Part shown: positions 11,155 to 23,600 of the stretch, piece after piece
How positions within the stretch are numbered: position 1 is the first letter of the stretch
Layout of the letters: each line of letters begins with the position of its first letter
Assembly (NCBI GenBank): GCA_963662175.1
Contig: OY759215.1
Span: 31,374,066 to 31,438,065 of the forward strand
Reading direction: 5' to 3'
Length of the DNA stretch: 64,000 nt
Source: Aradus depressus
Lineage: Eukaryota > Arthropoda > Insecta > Hemiptera > Aradidae
Made by a program: the position numbers and the translations under genes
Notes under the pieces: model-generated
Told to the model about the DNA's origin: nothing
The model's database searches: none
What the model saw: the letters and a program-made list of their open reading frames with translations, nothing else

Positions 11155-11524
11155 GAAGCCTAAAGCAACTGCTCCGCCTCCTAGGACTAGAGCCTGGACT
11201 TCATTTGGAGCGGCACCTCAGCCCAGTCAGCAGCCGCCCCCCAGCTTAGACCCACTCCCACCGGAGGGGCCTGGGGTGGTGCTATCAGGACAGGCCAGGT
11301 CTCATGCTGCAACCACTCCAACCCCCTGGCCAAGAGGTGAACCTCCAGGACATCGTGGGATCGGTGAGATGGTCTCTTCATTCAGAAGCATGTCATTCAG
11401 TGAAGCTGCTTGCCAGAGGTTTGCGAAGAACACGGGTGTTCTACCTAAGAGAATCATATTTTACAGAGACGGTGTGGGGGAAAGCAACGTTCCACTTCTC
11501 TTCTTCCATGAAGTAAAGCGGTAA
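11155..11524 (+). pseudogene. Piwi-domain gene fragment
   Basis: The frame ending at 11524 contains GVLPKRIIFYRDGVGESNVP (11435-11494). This is the highly conserved PIWI-domain stretch of Argonaute/Piwi proteins, where LPxRIIxYRDGVGxGxxxx leads to the middle catalytic aspartate region. It is preceded by KNT and followed by LLFFHEVKR and a stop. Upstream in the same frame is a Pro/Gln-rich segment (PPPRTRAWTSF, QPSQQPPPSLDPLPPEGPG) that may be an N-terminal Piwi segment or unrelated. PAZ and MID domains are absent and no splice sites were seen, so this is a partial, probably dead copy. It abuts the TIR element on its left and a transposon ORF on its right. Confidence 0.6.
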
Positions 11525-11589
11525 TTTTAGACACTCTGCAACGGGGTTTCCGACGCGGCCCACCTATGCTCATAGTAACTCAAGTTTCC

Positions 11590-12240
11590 AATGCCAGGAA
11601 TTAAGCATGCAATATGTCCGAAGATTCAACCAAATGCTTTATGCAGTAACAGATAAGATTAAGCAGGATGAAATAATTTTGAGACAGACATTTATAAGTT
11701 CCGTCCAAAGGAAACATTCTCGGCAAAACACAACGACGTCCTCGTTCTCGAAGGAGATATCAATAAAAATTTTCATTCCGAAACTTTTTCCCGATCATCA
11801 TAAAGATAATGTGCAGGTATGCAAAAAGGCATTTTCTACGATTTTGGGAATAACAAATAAAAGGATTGATTATGTTTGTAAGAAACAAATCACCAACGGA
11901 GAACAGAGGTGGCGACAAGGTCAGCAATAAATATGCTGGTCACCGAGCTGCTGTAAAAGCCTTTATAGATAGCATTCAGAGCCTAGAAAACCACTACTGT
12001 AGAGGCAAAAATGTTTTTCGCCAATATTTGCCCAGTGACCTAAGCATTATAACTCTTTGGAAAATCTACGATCAAAGTAATCCTGATCTAGAAGTAAAAT
12101 ATGAATTTTTTAGGAAAATTTTCTCGAATAATGTCTCGAATACAACATAGGCTTTGGCACACGAGCCACTGATGCCTGTGCCACTTGCACGATGTTTGCT
12201 AGAATTTTGCTGTTTGTCAGGGCTTATCTTCAACTGGACA
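11590..12240 (+). pseudogene. Degenerate transposon-associated ORF (Cys/His-rich insect family)
   Basis: Three frames in succession read VCKKAFSTILGITNKRIDYV (about 11818-11877), then FIDSIQSLENHYCRGKNVFR and QYLPSDLSI (about 11970-12050), then NIGFGTRATDACATC (about 12143-12187). From memory of the family, this order matches a large, poorly characterised set of insect repetitive ORFs with a 'CKKxFLxTLGI..HYCR..YLP..L.I...F..GFGxPxTDxCxxC' layout. At least two frameshifts break it. Confidence 0.6.
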
Positions 12241-13013
12241 GACGAAAGACAACACCTTCCCTTTTACGTGGTGTGAAAGTGTCCATAATAAAGGGTCCAA
12301 TGAAGTCTGAATCTAAAATGTATTATGTTTATTACTTTTGTATTTTTTTATTGTTTTTAATAAAAACCTTTTTTCAATTATTATAATTTTCTTAATATTA
12401 ATATACCTACTTCCAAAAAAATAATGTTCCAACATTACATATTTTACATTTTTTAAAAATGGAGTAACTTTGTACCAAATTGTTGCAAAAGGGAGTATGT
12501 CCCTGATACTGCTGCAAAACGGAGTAGGTCCAAAATAAAAATTCAAATATTTCAAAATTACCTAATAAATATATTTGGTAGGCTTTGGGGAAACAAAACA
12601 AACTTTTTTTCTGTTTTTTTTTTAAATAAAATTACATTCATAACACTAAAACATATTTAACTACAGTTTTTTGCGTCTGGTGAAAAATTTGATCATCAGG
12701 ATATCCTCGCTTTTGCAATTGGGCGACTCAATTCAAGTATTACAGTTTATTTCAAATACTTGGGTGGGCTTTGTCCACCCAGACCATTTTCCGCCTCCAG
12801 TTCTTCTGAGAATGGAAATCTGTATCTATTTAGACTCAAATCTATTGATTATATCCACTGAAGCTTTTAATTATAAATAGGCTGCTTTAACTCATGAAAT
12901 CTATTCAATTTTTTCATTATAGTCTCTAAGCCTAGGATATACTAGTTCAAGATTATAATGATTATAAAGCTAGAAATTATGTTGTAACTGCTAGTAAATT
13001 TATAGAATATACA
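12241..13013. other. Unassigned AT-rich sequence
   Basis: Includes 'ttgcaaaagggagtatgtcc' and 'tgcaaaacggagtaggtcca' (12480-12532), shared with 8.9 kb. Nothing else recognised. Confidence 0.35.
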
Positions 13014-13640
13014 GGGTGTCCTTTTTAGATGGCCCGGCTGAATTTATCTTGAATCGATAACGTTATAAAAAAAATAAAAAATACGCATTGAATATTTTTC
13101 AGTCTAGTTTAAAATTTCGACCTGTTTTTGAAAAAAAAACATTATACGGGGTACCCCAGAGCCAGTACAACTTAAAAATTTCAAATAGGACCCTATACCT
13201 TCCGATACATCATTTTAAAGGATTTTTTACGCTGAAATCAATGGTGCAACCAAATTTTAAATTGGTCAAAAAATGGTATATAATAAAAAATATAATTATC
13301 ATCAATATAAGTAAATGCTAGTTGTCAGTAACTCAATATAAATTCTTGTTTATAGTTTTGAAAATGCCTGAAAGGGTGTAACGTTAACCGATGTGAAAAT
13401 AATAAATATATTTGTAAGGCCATAATTCCAATTACGTATGGTAGCACAAGAAAATTGCAATATTGGCATGAAACTTTACTACACATACGGAGAGTTTTTT
13501 CCAAAAATGTTTTGTAGGATCAAAAAGAAAAAAAAACATCTTGAATTACATGACGGCAGTTCTGGATTGTCTCACAAAAGTTGAAAACTGCATAGTTTTG
13601 CTTAAACTTCTCGTGATAAATTTGGACATCTGTGTTATAC
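13014..13640. repeat. Interspersed repeat opening ACAGGGTGTCC
   Basis: 'atacagggtgtcctttttag' followed by 'atggcccggctgaat' is the style of terminus seen in many arthropod repeats. The 3' limit is uncertain. Stretches such as 'ggtagcacaagaaaattgca' and 'catgaaactttactacaca' support a non-coding repeat. It has no other copy in this window. Confidence 0.35.
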
Positions 13641-13681
13641 ACTTTATTTAAATAGTGAAAAGACAGAAGAAATATTATAAA

Positions 13682-13819
13682 ATGGCGGCTAATTTTCCAG
13701 ATTTACTCGAAAACGTTCTGGCGCGTAGTCCTGCCGCTGAGGGATTTTTGGCTTTAGTCAAAAGTATCGTATATATTTATTTCTCTCAATATGAGGACGT
13801 GTTTAGTGACTGTTTTTAA
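13682..13819 (+). CDS. Short ORF or first exon upstream of Sam50, unknown
   Basis: An ATG opens a 45-codon frame beginning MAANFPDLLENVLARSPAAE and GFLALVKS, with markedly less AT-rich codons than its surroundings, then IVYIYFSQYEDVF and a stop. It may be a short upstream ORF, a 5' exon of another gene with a donor near 'aaaagtatcg', or chance. It lies about 1 kb upstream of the Sam50 start. I do not recognise a family. Confidence 0.25.
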   Translation: MAANFPDLLENVLARSPAAEGFLALVKSIVYIYFSQYEDVFSDCF

Positions 13820-14555
13820 AATACATTGGATCGAAATGCTTTTATCACAGTTAAAATGCTAATCATTTTTTGTTATACCTACTTCATCTTTTTAAAATTA
13901 TCATAATTTTTAAAATTTGAAAAGAGATAAAACTTTTGTTTTAAAAAAAAATATTCAATCAGGGGTTATCTTGAAATCGAAATCAGATAATTGTTATATG
14001 CTGTATGGATTTCAAAAAGGATCTCATTAAAATTAATTATCCTGAAAAATCATAATCTTGATATGTATTTTTTCTTTTACTTACATAGACCAGCTTTCGA
14101 ATAATCCTTAAAAATGTTAAATAATTACTCATAATCATGAGCAAAATACATGTCATACCAATTCATAAATTATTTTAGCAATGTTCGTGATATTTCTTTA
14201 TCTACGCTACTCCCTTTGTTGTTGTATGAAGTGTTTATAACATAGGGTGAGATTTGGAAGCAGATGTCACTCTGATTATCAAGTTTAGAACTTCAGTGCT
14301 ATAATGTATAGCACAACTGCGATTTTTTATTGAACAAATAAAAAAACAATTATTTGAAGTTGAATTTTTTTCCCAATTGGCGGTACTGAATACATGTTGA
14401 TGCAGTAAGCACTATTTTTAAAATAAGTTGGATTCGAATGGTATTATCATACTTAAAATGTATTAATTTTTTGTTGCACTTCATCACATGTTATATTTAA
14501 GATTCAAAAATAAAAGTAGAATCAAAACTTTTAAGTTTTTCATAACCTAAATTAT
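13796..14555. repeat. Diverged direct duplication upstream of Sam50
   Basis: 'actgtttttaaaatacattg' and 'gatcgaaatgcttttatcac' (13810-13855) pair with 'ctatttttaaaataagttgg' and 'attcgaatggtattatcata' (14412-14455), and the similarity continues through 'cttaaaatgt..tttttgtt'. The spacing is about 600 bases. It could be an old segmental duplication or two repeat copies. Confidence 0.45.
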
Positions 14556-14674
14556 GTAGGTAATTCTAATGGCTGCCGCAGGTTTAGGGTAGGCTATCAG
14601 TAAAAATGATTTTAGGACTTTAATTAATCTCAGACCAGTTAATTTAAAACTATAAAAAATAAGAACCTATAAAA

Positions 14675-14695
14675 ATGGGGACTGTGCATGCCAAG
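14675..14695 (+). CDS. Sam50: Sam50 exon 1
   Basis: Codes for MGTVHAK and ends in phase 0 at donor AAG|gtatgt. It is only 21 coding bases, so ORF finders miss it. Confidence 0.88.
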
Positions 14696-17600
14696 GTATG
14701 TACCTATTTTCTGTACTTCTATATGTATCTTCTTAATATCATTAATTCTAAATATGGAAGGTTATTTTACCTACAATTTATCTCTTTTTATAATAGGTTT
14801 TTAATCTAAAAAGTAAATATCTTTGTAATTATTACTATATAATTATTGCGATATTAATTGTATACTTATTTGATTTCATTTACTTTTAGGTCAGAAGAAA
14901 TGCCATGGGAATCGACCCGGTAAGTACTTCATTTATTATCGAAGAATCTGTGAAGTTCATTATTGTTTAAAGTAAAAACTCGTCAACAATGTCTAGTTGG
15001 AACTAGAATTACAAGTGATCTTTGAGAGGTTTTGCTGACTTTTTTTTCTGTTGAAGATTCATTAATCTTTATCAAACTTCCACTTCTGATATTTTTCTGG
15101 TGACATTTGTGTTAAATCCGTACCAGTGCATGGATTATAAAGACCTGAGATTGACTAGGGGCTTTGAATTACTTTCATATTTGCTCTTCTTTGAATTTAG
15201 TATATTTCTAAGATTAATGCAATGATATTGAAAGAGAAATTGCCAATTCTCTTGTTTTTTTATTGGAATAAAATATTCTGTATATTTTGTAATTTTACAC
15301 AATAACGGAGGTATATCGTTCGACCTAAAAACTTATTAGATTGTATATATTGACGTTGAAAATATTTTTTTATGTACAAAATTAATATCGGATCTTTTCG
15401 GTTATGTCAGGGATTCTAAAAAATTTTCCATTTGAACTATATGTTCCTTTTATATCAGGAGAATCTGTTTCAGTAAAAGGACCGACGGGAGGGTCAACAT
15501 TTTATTTCCTCGAAAACATTGAGTGGATTTACAAAGAGTAAGTGGTTTCGGCAGAATATTTTTCAGAATCCCTGACACAACCGAAAAAATCCTTAATATC
15601 AATATGAATTCTGCTAAAAGGACCATTAGTCTTGTATTTCATGGTTAGTGGTCACTTGACAGCACATACATATTAAGTAAAGCTCTCTAATGTTCACAAA
15701 TTGATATAATAATTCTGTGTTAAAAAATTATGAGAATTTTATGTGTTTGTGAACTTAAAATTAATCTCCTTTGTTTTTCTTTTAACAATTTTCATTTCAA
15801 AAGAAAGTATAGTCTATACGGGCTCTTGATATGGTGTAAATAAACTATTCCACTAAATATGTAAATGTTCTACTTTTCGTAGTTTGTTCTACGGATCGTC
15901 GGCACGTCACCTCATTAGACCATTATGATTCCTATTAATTTTTCCTAAATACATTTTTTACTTCCCCAGCTATACGAAGTATAGGGGAAGTTATGCAATT
16001 GGTCACAAATTCTATGTTTTCAATGGAATTTAATGTTTTTGGACCTCTGGATTCCAAGTATGAAAAAAAAAAATCTGTCTGTGTATCCATGTGTCTGTGA
16101 ACACGGTATCTCCCGAGAGAATAAATGTTTTGACATGAAATTTTATATTTGAATCTAGATCCCTCTAACGACGATACCTATTGTTTATCAACCGAAAGGG
16201 GAGGGTGGGATTAGGGGAGAGGCTTGACTCAAAAACTCTTAATAACTGCCGATGTAATGAATGTATCGACATTAAATTTCATATTTAAATGATGAGGACA
16301 TAACCTTTCAAATCTCAGCGATATCGGCAGAAGGGAGGGTCTTCAATTCAAAAACCTTAATAACTGCCGATGTAATGAACTTATCGACAAAACATATAGT
16401 ATGAGGATTTAGGAGCCTCTATGTAAGTCAACTGTTGAATGGTTTTGAAGACGGGAGCGAAAAGTTAATTGATTGATTCATTCATTCTGAGGAAGTACAT
16501 TGCCAGCGATTCACTGACTACGATATAAATTAATTTGTTTCTTAAATACCCTAATGTTGCATTTTCGTTAATTCTTTTATTTTTCTAGCTCTAATATGGA
16601 TATTTCATTTATTTTTATTTTTCTCCATTGTTTTATAGTTTAGATAAAGTGTTCTGATATTTTTAGTACCTCTTAATTGGGCATTTACGAAGGGCATGCA
16701 ATAACGTGACAAGTCACAGTTATTTAGTTTCGAGGTATCACAAATATAAAAAAGAAATATAGATTATTATTGTGGTAGGTATTGTAATTTTGTAGCAAAT
16801 TTGTTTATTTGAACATTATTTTGTATTATAACATTATATTATGTGAACCTGCATTAAAGTTGGTACTTCAAATTGTATTTGATTTTATCCAATGTTGGAT
16901 TTAATAAGTACTTATATTGTAAGGAGATAAATTGTTATGCGTTCTAAGTAAAGGAGTGACTAAAATAAACCTTATATTTTTTTTATTCAAATTTTATATT
17001 TTTTATAAATGAATAAGTGAAAATAGAATTATATTAAAATTATTCCCTTTTTTCTTTTAGTTCAGTTTTTCAATTATCATATCTAAAATCAGATGTAGAG
17101 ACACATTTATGTTTCTTTTTTTGGTCCAGAGATAACAGGACCAAGACCTTTCAAGCCACCATAGAAAAAAAATTGTAATACATCTAAAAAAACAACATAA
17201 CACTCAGAGATTATAACATTTTGAAGAGAAAAATTCGAGTGAAGGGTGACAAATTATAATTTTCTGTAATTTTTTCGTTTAAATGTACGTATGTTTGGTT
17301 TGAGAATCTCTTCCCATTCAACAGTTATTTTGATATAGTGTTTTGTTGTTTCAGTCGGAGGTGCCTTACGGAGCAGGTCACCAGTGTGAAACTAAGACCA
17401 AAGGAGAGACGAGAACGATAGATCTTCAAGGGATACCTGTGAGTGGGTCAGCTGTTCTTTCTCTCGTAAATGGCAGGTTTTGATGCATGTAATTAACTCA
17501 ACAAGTGTACTTGTAGGCTGAAACGTTGCGCGGGTTCCGTGTCACAGTTCATTGCCAATTGTTGCTCTAATTCGATGTCTGTTCATAACTAACTTGTAGA

Positions 17601-20600
17601 GGCTACAACCCCCATATAAATTATATTTAACATTTTTTTTTTTTGCAGGCTGCAAAACATGTAATGAAAAATATAAAGAAAAACGCATGTTTAAAAAAAA
17701 ATATTTTCTATTTCATAAAATATATTTAATAATATATAGTGTTGTGAAATGGACAATATTAAAAAAAAACATTCGTTTTACTTTATATTCCCCATATAAA
17801 TCTTTCATTGCTGATCAAACTTGTGCGAATGATGATCTCGGAGTTAGCTTGAGTCCATTTGTTTCACTTTGCTATTAAAGTCCTCATTGGCCAACCTTGA
17901 CCTGTTAAAGCCGATATTGGGTCGACAGTTTCGTATTAAAAAGGGATGGAATCCTCAAAAGAAGCGAGCTTCTGCTACTTACCGACATCCCAACTGTTCA
18001 AAAGACACCTACATATTATAGGAGACAAAGACAGTCCCATCTTTCTGCGTAGATACCTGGAATATGCTGGGAATAAATTCCTGTATTTTCTAAGGAAACT
18101 GGGAGACTAGGTTCTTCATGAAGGACTTGGTATGTTTAGATCCAGGTAAGACAAGATATGGAGGAAGCCCAGCGCTTCCAGGGAAAGAATAAGAGCATTG
18201 GATTTTTAGATCCCTAGGCGCACGCATCAGTCCCTGCAACATATATAATTAAAGAGATTGATAATTTTTGGTTTGGTTTAGGCTCGAGTGGACCGAGTGA
18301 CTGTAGAAGGACTGACCAGGACCAAAGATGACATCATACAAGTCTCTGTTAAGGACCTCTTCACAGCCGGCAATTTTGAAGAGGTGAAACATTATATTTA
18401 TCAGTCTTCATTTTCCATGATATTAATGTATTTCTAGGAGTGGATGACATTCATAAACAGTACACTCAAACTGTATACAATATTATGTTTATGTTGATTT
18501 CAGGTGCTGCGGGAGGCTCACCATGTTAGAAACAGGCTGATGGCCCTCGGATGTTTCAAAAATATTGGGATTCACATTGACACCAGCGCTGGCCCTAGAT
18601 CCACACCCAATGGCTACGAGGTTTGTGCTCTTTGTACCTTTGTATCACTAGAATATTCTATGTAGTTTATGCGTGCATACTATGTACAGAATATCAGATA
18701 AAATGTTCGGTTTTATTTAACATTTTTCTCATAGAACGTTAATCTATTCCTGCCAAAGGTCTTACAAACGTATTCCATCTATGGAATCTTTCTCTGTTTA
18801 ACACCACGCTTGGTTATAATTAGAAATGGAATAATGTATCCTTTTTTCTTCTATTTCGTGTTTGTACTTCCTTCATACTTATATTCAACACATGCCTATT
18901 CCATATTTATTTTATTTCTTCTCTTTGTCATATTATTATTATTTATTTTACTTTTTCTTCTCCATAATATTATTACTCTTAATCACTATTATTACTTGTA
19001 TTTATTTCTCTATTTAAATTCTTATCAATCGTTGAAGCCTGTCTGAAAGTTTGACTCGCTTTGTAAAGATAATTTAGATATATATTTTTTATGTTATTTT
19101 ATTTGTTTATTATCAGTTTTAGTTTTGATTCTATTTATCAAAAATAATGTATTTTTTATTTATTTATTTTGTGCGTGATATAGTGTTATTACCGTTCAGT
19201 TGATCAATCTCAATTGTTGAATTATGAGCTTGTATTTTACATATTATCATTGAATAAATCCTTTAATCAATAAAATTATTATTATATATTAATTAGAAAT
19301 TAATTTTTTGAAAAGGTTATCTGAGGTTTTCAATTTAATTTATGAAAGTTAAATCTACCTTTCCATCTATTTAACTATAAAATAATGCAAGTTAAGCAGA
19401 TCAGACATAGTTGTCTGTTTCGATACTTGTAGTTTTGTATTACCTTTTTATAATTGTGGTTCCATTATAATCAGTTTAATTTAGTTAATTTCAGATAAAG
19501 TTTTATTTTAAAAACGAAACCCGTGGTTGTTGAAATGTCCTTCTTCAGAGCCTTATAATGACTCGAGTGGTGAAGGTGTTATTTGATTCTGGTAGAAAAC
19601 TGTGAAGATTATTGTATTAACACAGACACAAATACAACACACATCGAGTCATTATAAGGTCCTAAAAAACGTTGGCCAAATAGTGTTTTTTGTTTACATG
19701 TCAGGATTTTGATTTTCTTTAATATTGAAAATATACTGTCGACTTGAGCAATGTCTCAACTAGTTTACAAGGAAAATATAATTTGAAACGATGATTTTGC
19801 TGCCAGATTTTTTTTTTTTTTTAACGGTGGAAATACTTCTATTAGTACTTAGCAATACTATATGACATGTAGCCTTCTAAGTTGGAGCCATACTTGAAAT
19901 AAGCTGTAAGTTCGTGAATATATCCGAGCCGATTTTCATTGTAGCCGAACCTATTACATCCGATACAATCTGTGTGGTTCATTTGACCAATATGCTATTA
20001 ATAATAGAATATGTTGTCTATATGATATGGTATTATAAACGATGTTGTTACAGAGTGGTAGAAGTAGTGTATTTTGTATTTGGTTGTGTAGGTGGTCTAC
20101 GAGGTGGTTGAGATGAAGCGACTGAGCGGAGGGGTGACGACCCATGTCTCCGACAACGAAGGAGTGCTGACGGTGGGAGGGTTCCTCCCCAACATCTACG
20201 GGAGGGGCGAGTCTCTCAAGGGGGAGGTATCCTATGGCTCAAGGAGGAGCAACAACATCAACCTGTCCTACGTCAAGCCTTACGTCTCTAGTCTGCAGAT
20301 GGTGTAAGTAACAGTCACGGGAGACCACAGTTCGGGGTCGACACTTGATTTATTGTGGTTGCGAAGTCCGGCCGGCGCCCTTAGTTTATTTTTATCTGGG
20401 AGGTTAAATAAATTTAAGCACGTTGACCTTCAGATGGGACGTTAAGCGATGGTCCCGTGCCTGTACGATGTCAGGTACTCGTTAAAGATCCCTACACTAA
20501 GTGAATAAAAATTTAGAGTAGGCAAAATTTAGGACTACCATAATAGAGTCGGGCTCATGTCCACCAGAGTGACAAAAGAGCGCTCTGGTAGCAGGCGATA

Positions 20601-23600
20601 TGACCGCTTTGTTTACTTTTAGTAATAGTTTTTTATTGCTTCGCTGGTAATACGCTATCTCACCTAAATGTTCAAAGTCAGACCCCACATATTGACTAAC
20701 CTAACCCTTCATCGAGCTCATCGACGGATGTCATGAACAAATTTTTACTGTGTCTGGAAAAGCTAAACAATTTTTTGTGATCGTAACGTTTGAGATTCAA
20801 GTGTGTTTGTTTTTGTTGGTTTTTCAATTCCATATCTATGTATTTATCATATGTATTGTATTTATTATTGTCTGAAAATTAATTAAGTTTACCCCATATA
20901 TAGATAATTATATTGTATACTAGCTGTATTTCCCAGGAAATTCACTACCTTTCATGCCATGACCTTTCTTCGACAGTGCATTCATAGTTATCTCACTTCG
21001 GTGCCAAGGTAGTGGACGGTGGTTAGGAACGACGCGGATAAACTCATCGGGTAACATAACCAGACACGGAAAACTACAAAAAGTTACGTCATTCCAGCTC
21101 CATAGCGGTGTCGTGGTCAGTAATTGGTCGAGGGACGGTCATACTCGTTCATACGTTTTTAGACCCTCTCCCAACCTCCCCTTCCGTTCAAAATTTTGAA
21201 ATGCAACATAGCCTACATTAGAAGCGAGTTTTTAAGGATTCTACACGTCAAATTTCATGAAAATCCGATCAGTTTTGGTTTAAACATACATATCGCACCC
21301 CAAGTTCAAGACTATCGTAACTCAAAAAAGCTAGTTTGTGGGAAAACAAGATTTTTATTTCTTCTCTCTTTTTCTCTTCACGTGACATCACTTTCTCGGT
21401 GATAGTCTTGCTCTTCATTCATATGATACACACACAAGACTAGCGTAGGTCAAAATTCAATACTATTGCACTAAACAATTTAAGAGAAATTTATTAATGT
21501 AATTCAATTTTTGTAAATAATAATAGTGAAATATTACATTTTGAGTTGCAATACTATATATACACCGTATAGAGTCTACAATGAAGAATCTTAACATGTA
21601 TATAACTCAAAAATGAATTTTTTTGAGTTACGATAGTCTTGAACTGGGAGTGCGATATGTACATACATACCCATGGACGCCATTTCAAATCATTAATATA
21701 GATTGGGATAAATAACTGTGTTAGTTAATAATTAATAATATGTGGTTATTTTGCAGGAGGACCTTTTCGATCTTTCAGAACGACAACGAGTGGCCGATGT
21801 CTGGCTACAAGGTGCTGGACCGAGGGATCATGGCAGAGTGGGCCTTCAACAGCAAACCAAAGGTACACAACCTATGTATTCATAAAAATTTCATGTTGTC
21901 CCTGGAACTCATTCTTAGACAAGAAACATTCGTTTTTCTTTATTTTGTTGTTGTGTCACACAAGTGTTTCACAATATCTTTGCAAAAAAAATGTCAAGTA
22001 TCAATAATACAAACAGGTCTAGTCTAGTTAAGTTCTCTCTCACAGGTTCCATTAAATTTCTGTCATGTCTTATTAAATATAAACACCTTTATTGACTTTG
22101 TTCCTAAAAATATTGACTAAAATCACTTTATTGTTTAAAATGTCCCACTTTATTGGACAGGCATCTTCTCTAATGGGCACTCAGCCACTTTTTTTTTTTT
22201 TTTTTTCGGGGTTCCAGATCTTTGTGGGGCCACAACACCCGTCCGTAGAGGGGAAATAGGTCTGGTTTTAATTATATTTATTCACTATATTAATGGTGCA
22301 GGCTGATTGTAGGACCCTACCACTGAACGGAGCGATCGGTCCTCCAACCTACCTTATCAGCGTTTCCCGAGAGAGCTCGGGACCAGAGCATCTATGTTTC
22401 GTGGCTGCGTTGCGCGGAGAATGGGCGCAGGTGGGCTGTGTATCCTGTCCGGCGTATCAACTCCACCCTAGGCCCGTCGTACAGCCGGCACTCTGCCACT
22501 GTCTTGATGAGAGGGACTTACTGTGCAGACCATGCCTAACTTTTTGCTTTGTGGCAGGTGTTGAGTCTTATTAAGAGGCGAGGCCCCTCCGTGCCACGAG
22601 GCTTCTGGGTAAACCCTGGCCTTTGTTTTAACAGCCGCTCTGGCGTTCCATAGCTCACTCCTGACAAACCATCTAGCTCGGTGGATGATGGCCTGTCCAA
22701 AAAATTGTAATACTTCCGACGGCTTATTGTGCACTTGTCATACCCCTATCATTTCGCGATTCAATTTTTCTTCAGTAGTAAAATATTTTTCATATCGAGT
22801 AGAGCTAGGAGCTAGTCTTCATTAGGATTGAACAGTACCTCAAAAGCTCAAGAGATTGTTGGTAAAGAAGTAATGTTGAAGCTTTTTTCTTCGGAAAACA
22901 GGACGTATGTGTGTTTAGCATAAGCTATTGTGTCCTTCATGTTATTTGACTGAGGTAGAGGGATTACCCTAATACCGAGGACTTCCTTTCGACTTTGCCA
23001 AGCTCCGGGTGGAAGTGTTGGCCATTACAATCTGTTTCCTCAACAGATTCCTCCATACCCTAATTCAGCCTCTTGTTTCAATGTGATTTTCTTCTCGAAT
23101 GAAGGGGTTCATTCTTTATGTTAACATATTTTTCATGTCAATCAAAATCTTCTTTTTACAGAAGAAACTTTTTTTACTTATTGAGTCCACCTCTACATTT
23201 AATCTTGACTTGGAGTTTATATCTATATAGAGGCCAACTCAATAAATACGTTCTGTAAAAAGAAGATTTTGATTGAAAAGAAAAATATGTTCACATAACA
23301 ACAAATAAATTATACAAGTCACTTTTTCGTACTATCGAAACAATTTTCTGTGGGGTTAAATTGTATTTTTTATCATATTTTATGTATAATATATTTATCA
23401 CAGCATGGCTTCTCCCATTTATTTTTTTTTTCAAAAAATAGCAATTTTTACAGACGTTACAGGAAGTATTTCCATCATTAGTATCTATAATTTATCTGTT
23501 CTTTATGTTACATTTTTTCTATAAATCAAAATCTTCGTTTTACAGAACATATTTATCGAGTTTAATCTCTATATTCAAACAGTCTTGAGGTTAACATAAA

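Larger units (their letters stand above)
14920..17354. other. Sam50 intron 2
   Basis: Holds a family D copy (15400-15560) and a family P copy (15963-16535). The rest is AT-rich and unassigned. It ends 'ttttgttgtttcag'. Confidence 0.7.

Noticed and set aside
18810..19046. 78-codon hydrophobic ORF in Sam50 intron 5
   Set aside because: T-rich low-complexity sequence translates to a false membrane protein; no start context or homology.
20304..20304. Alternative Sam50 donor two bases upstream (gtgtaa at 20302)
   Set aside because: Joining from there shifts frame relative to exon 7; gtaagt at 20304 is consensus and preserves the Sam50 reading frame.
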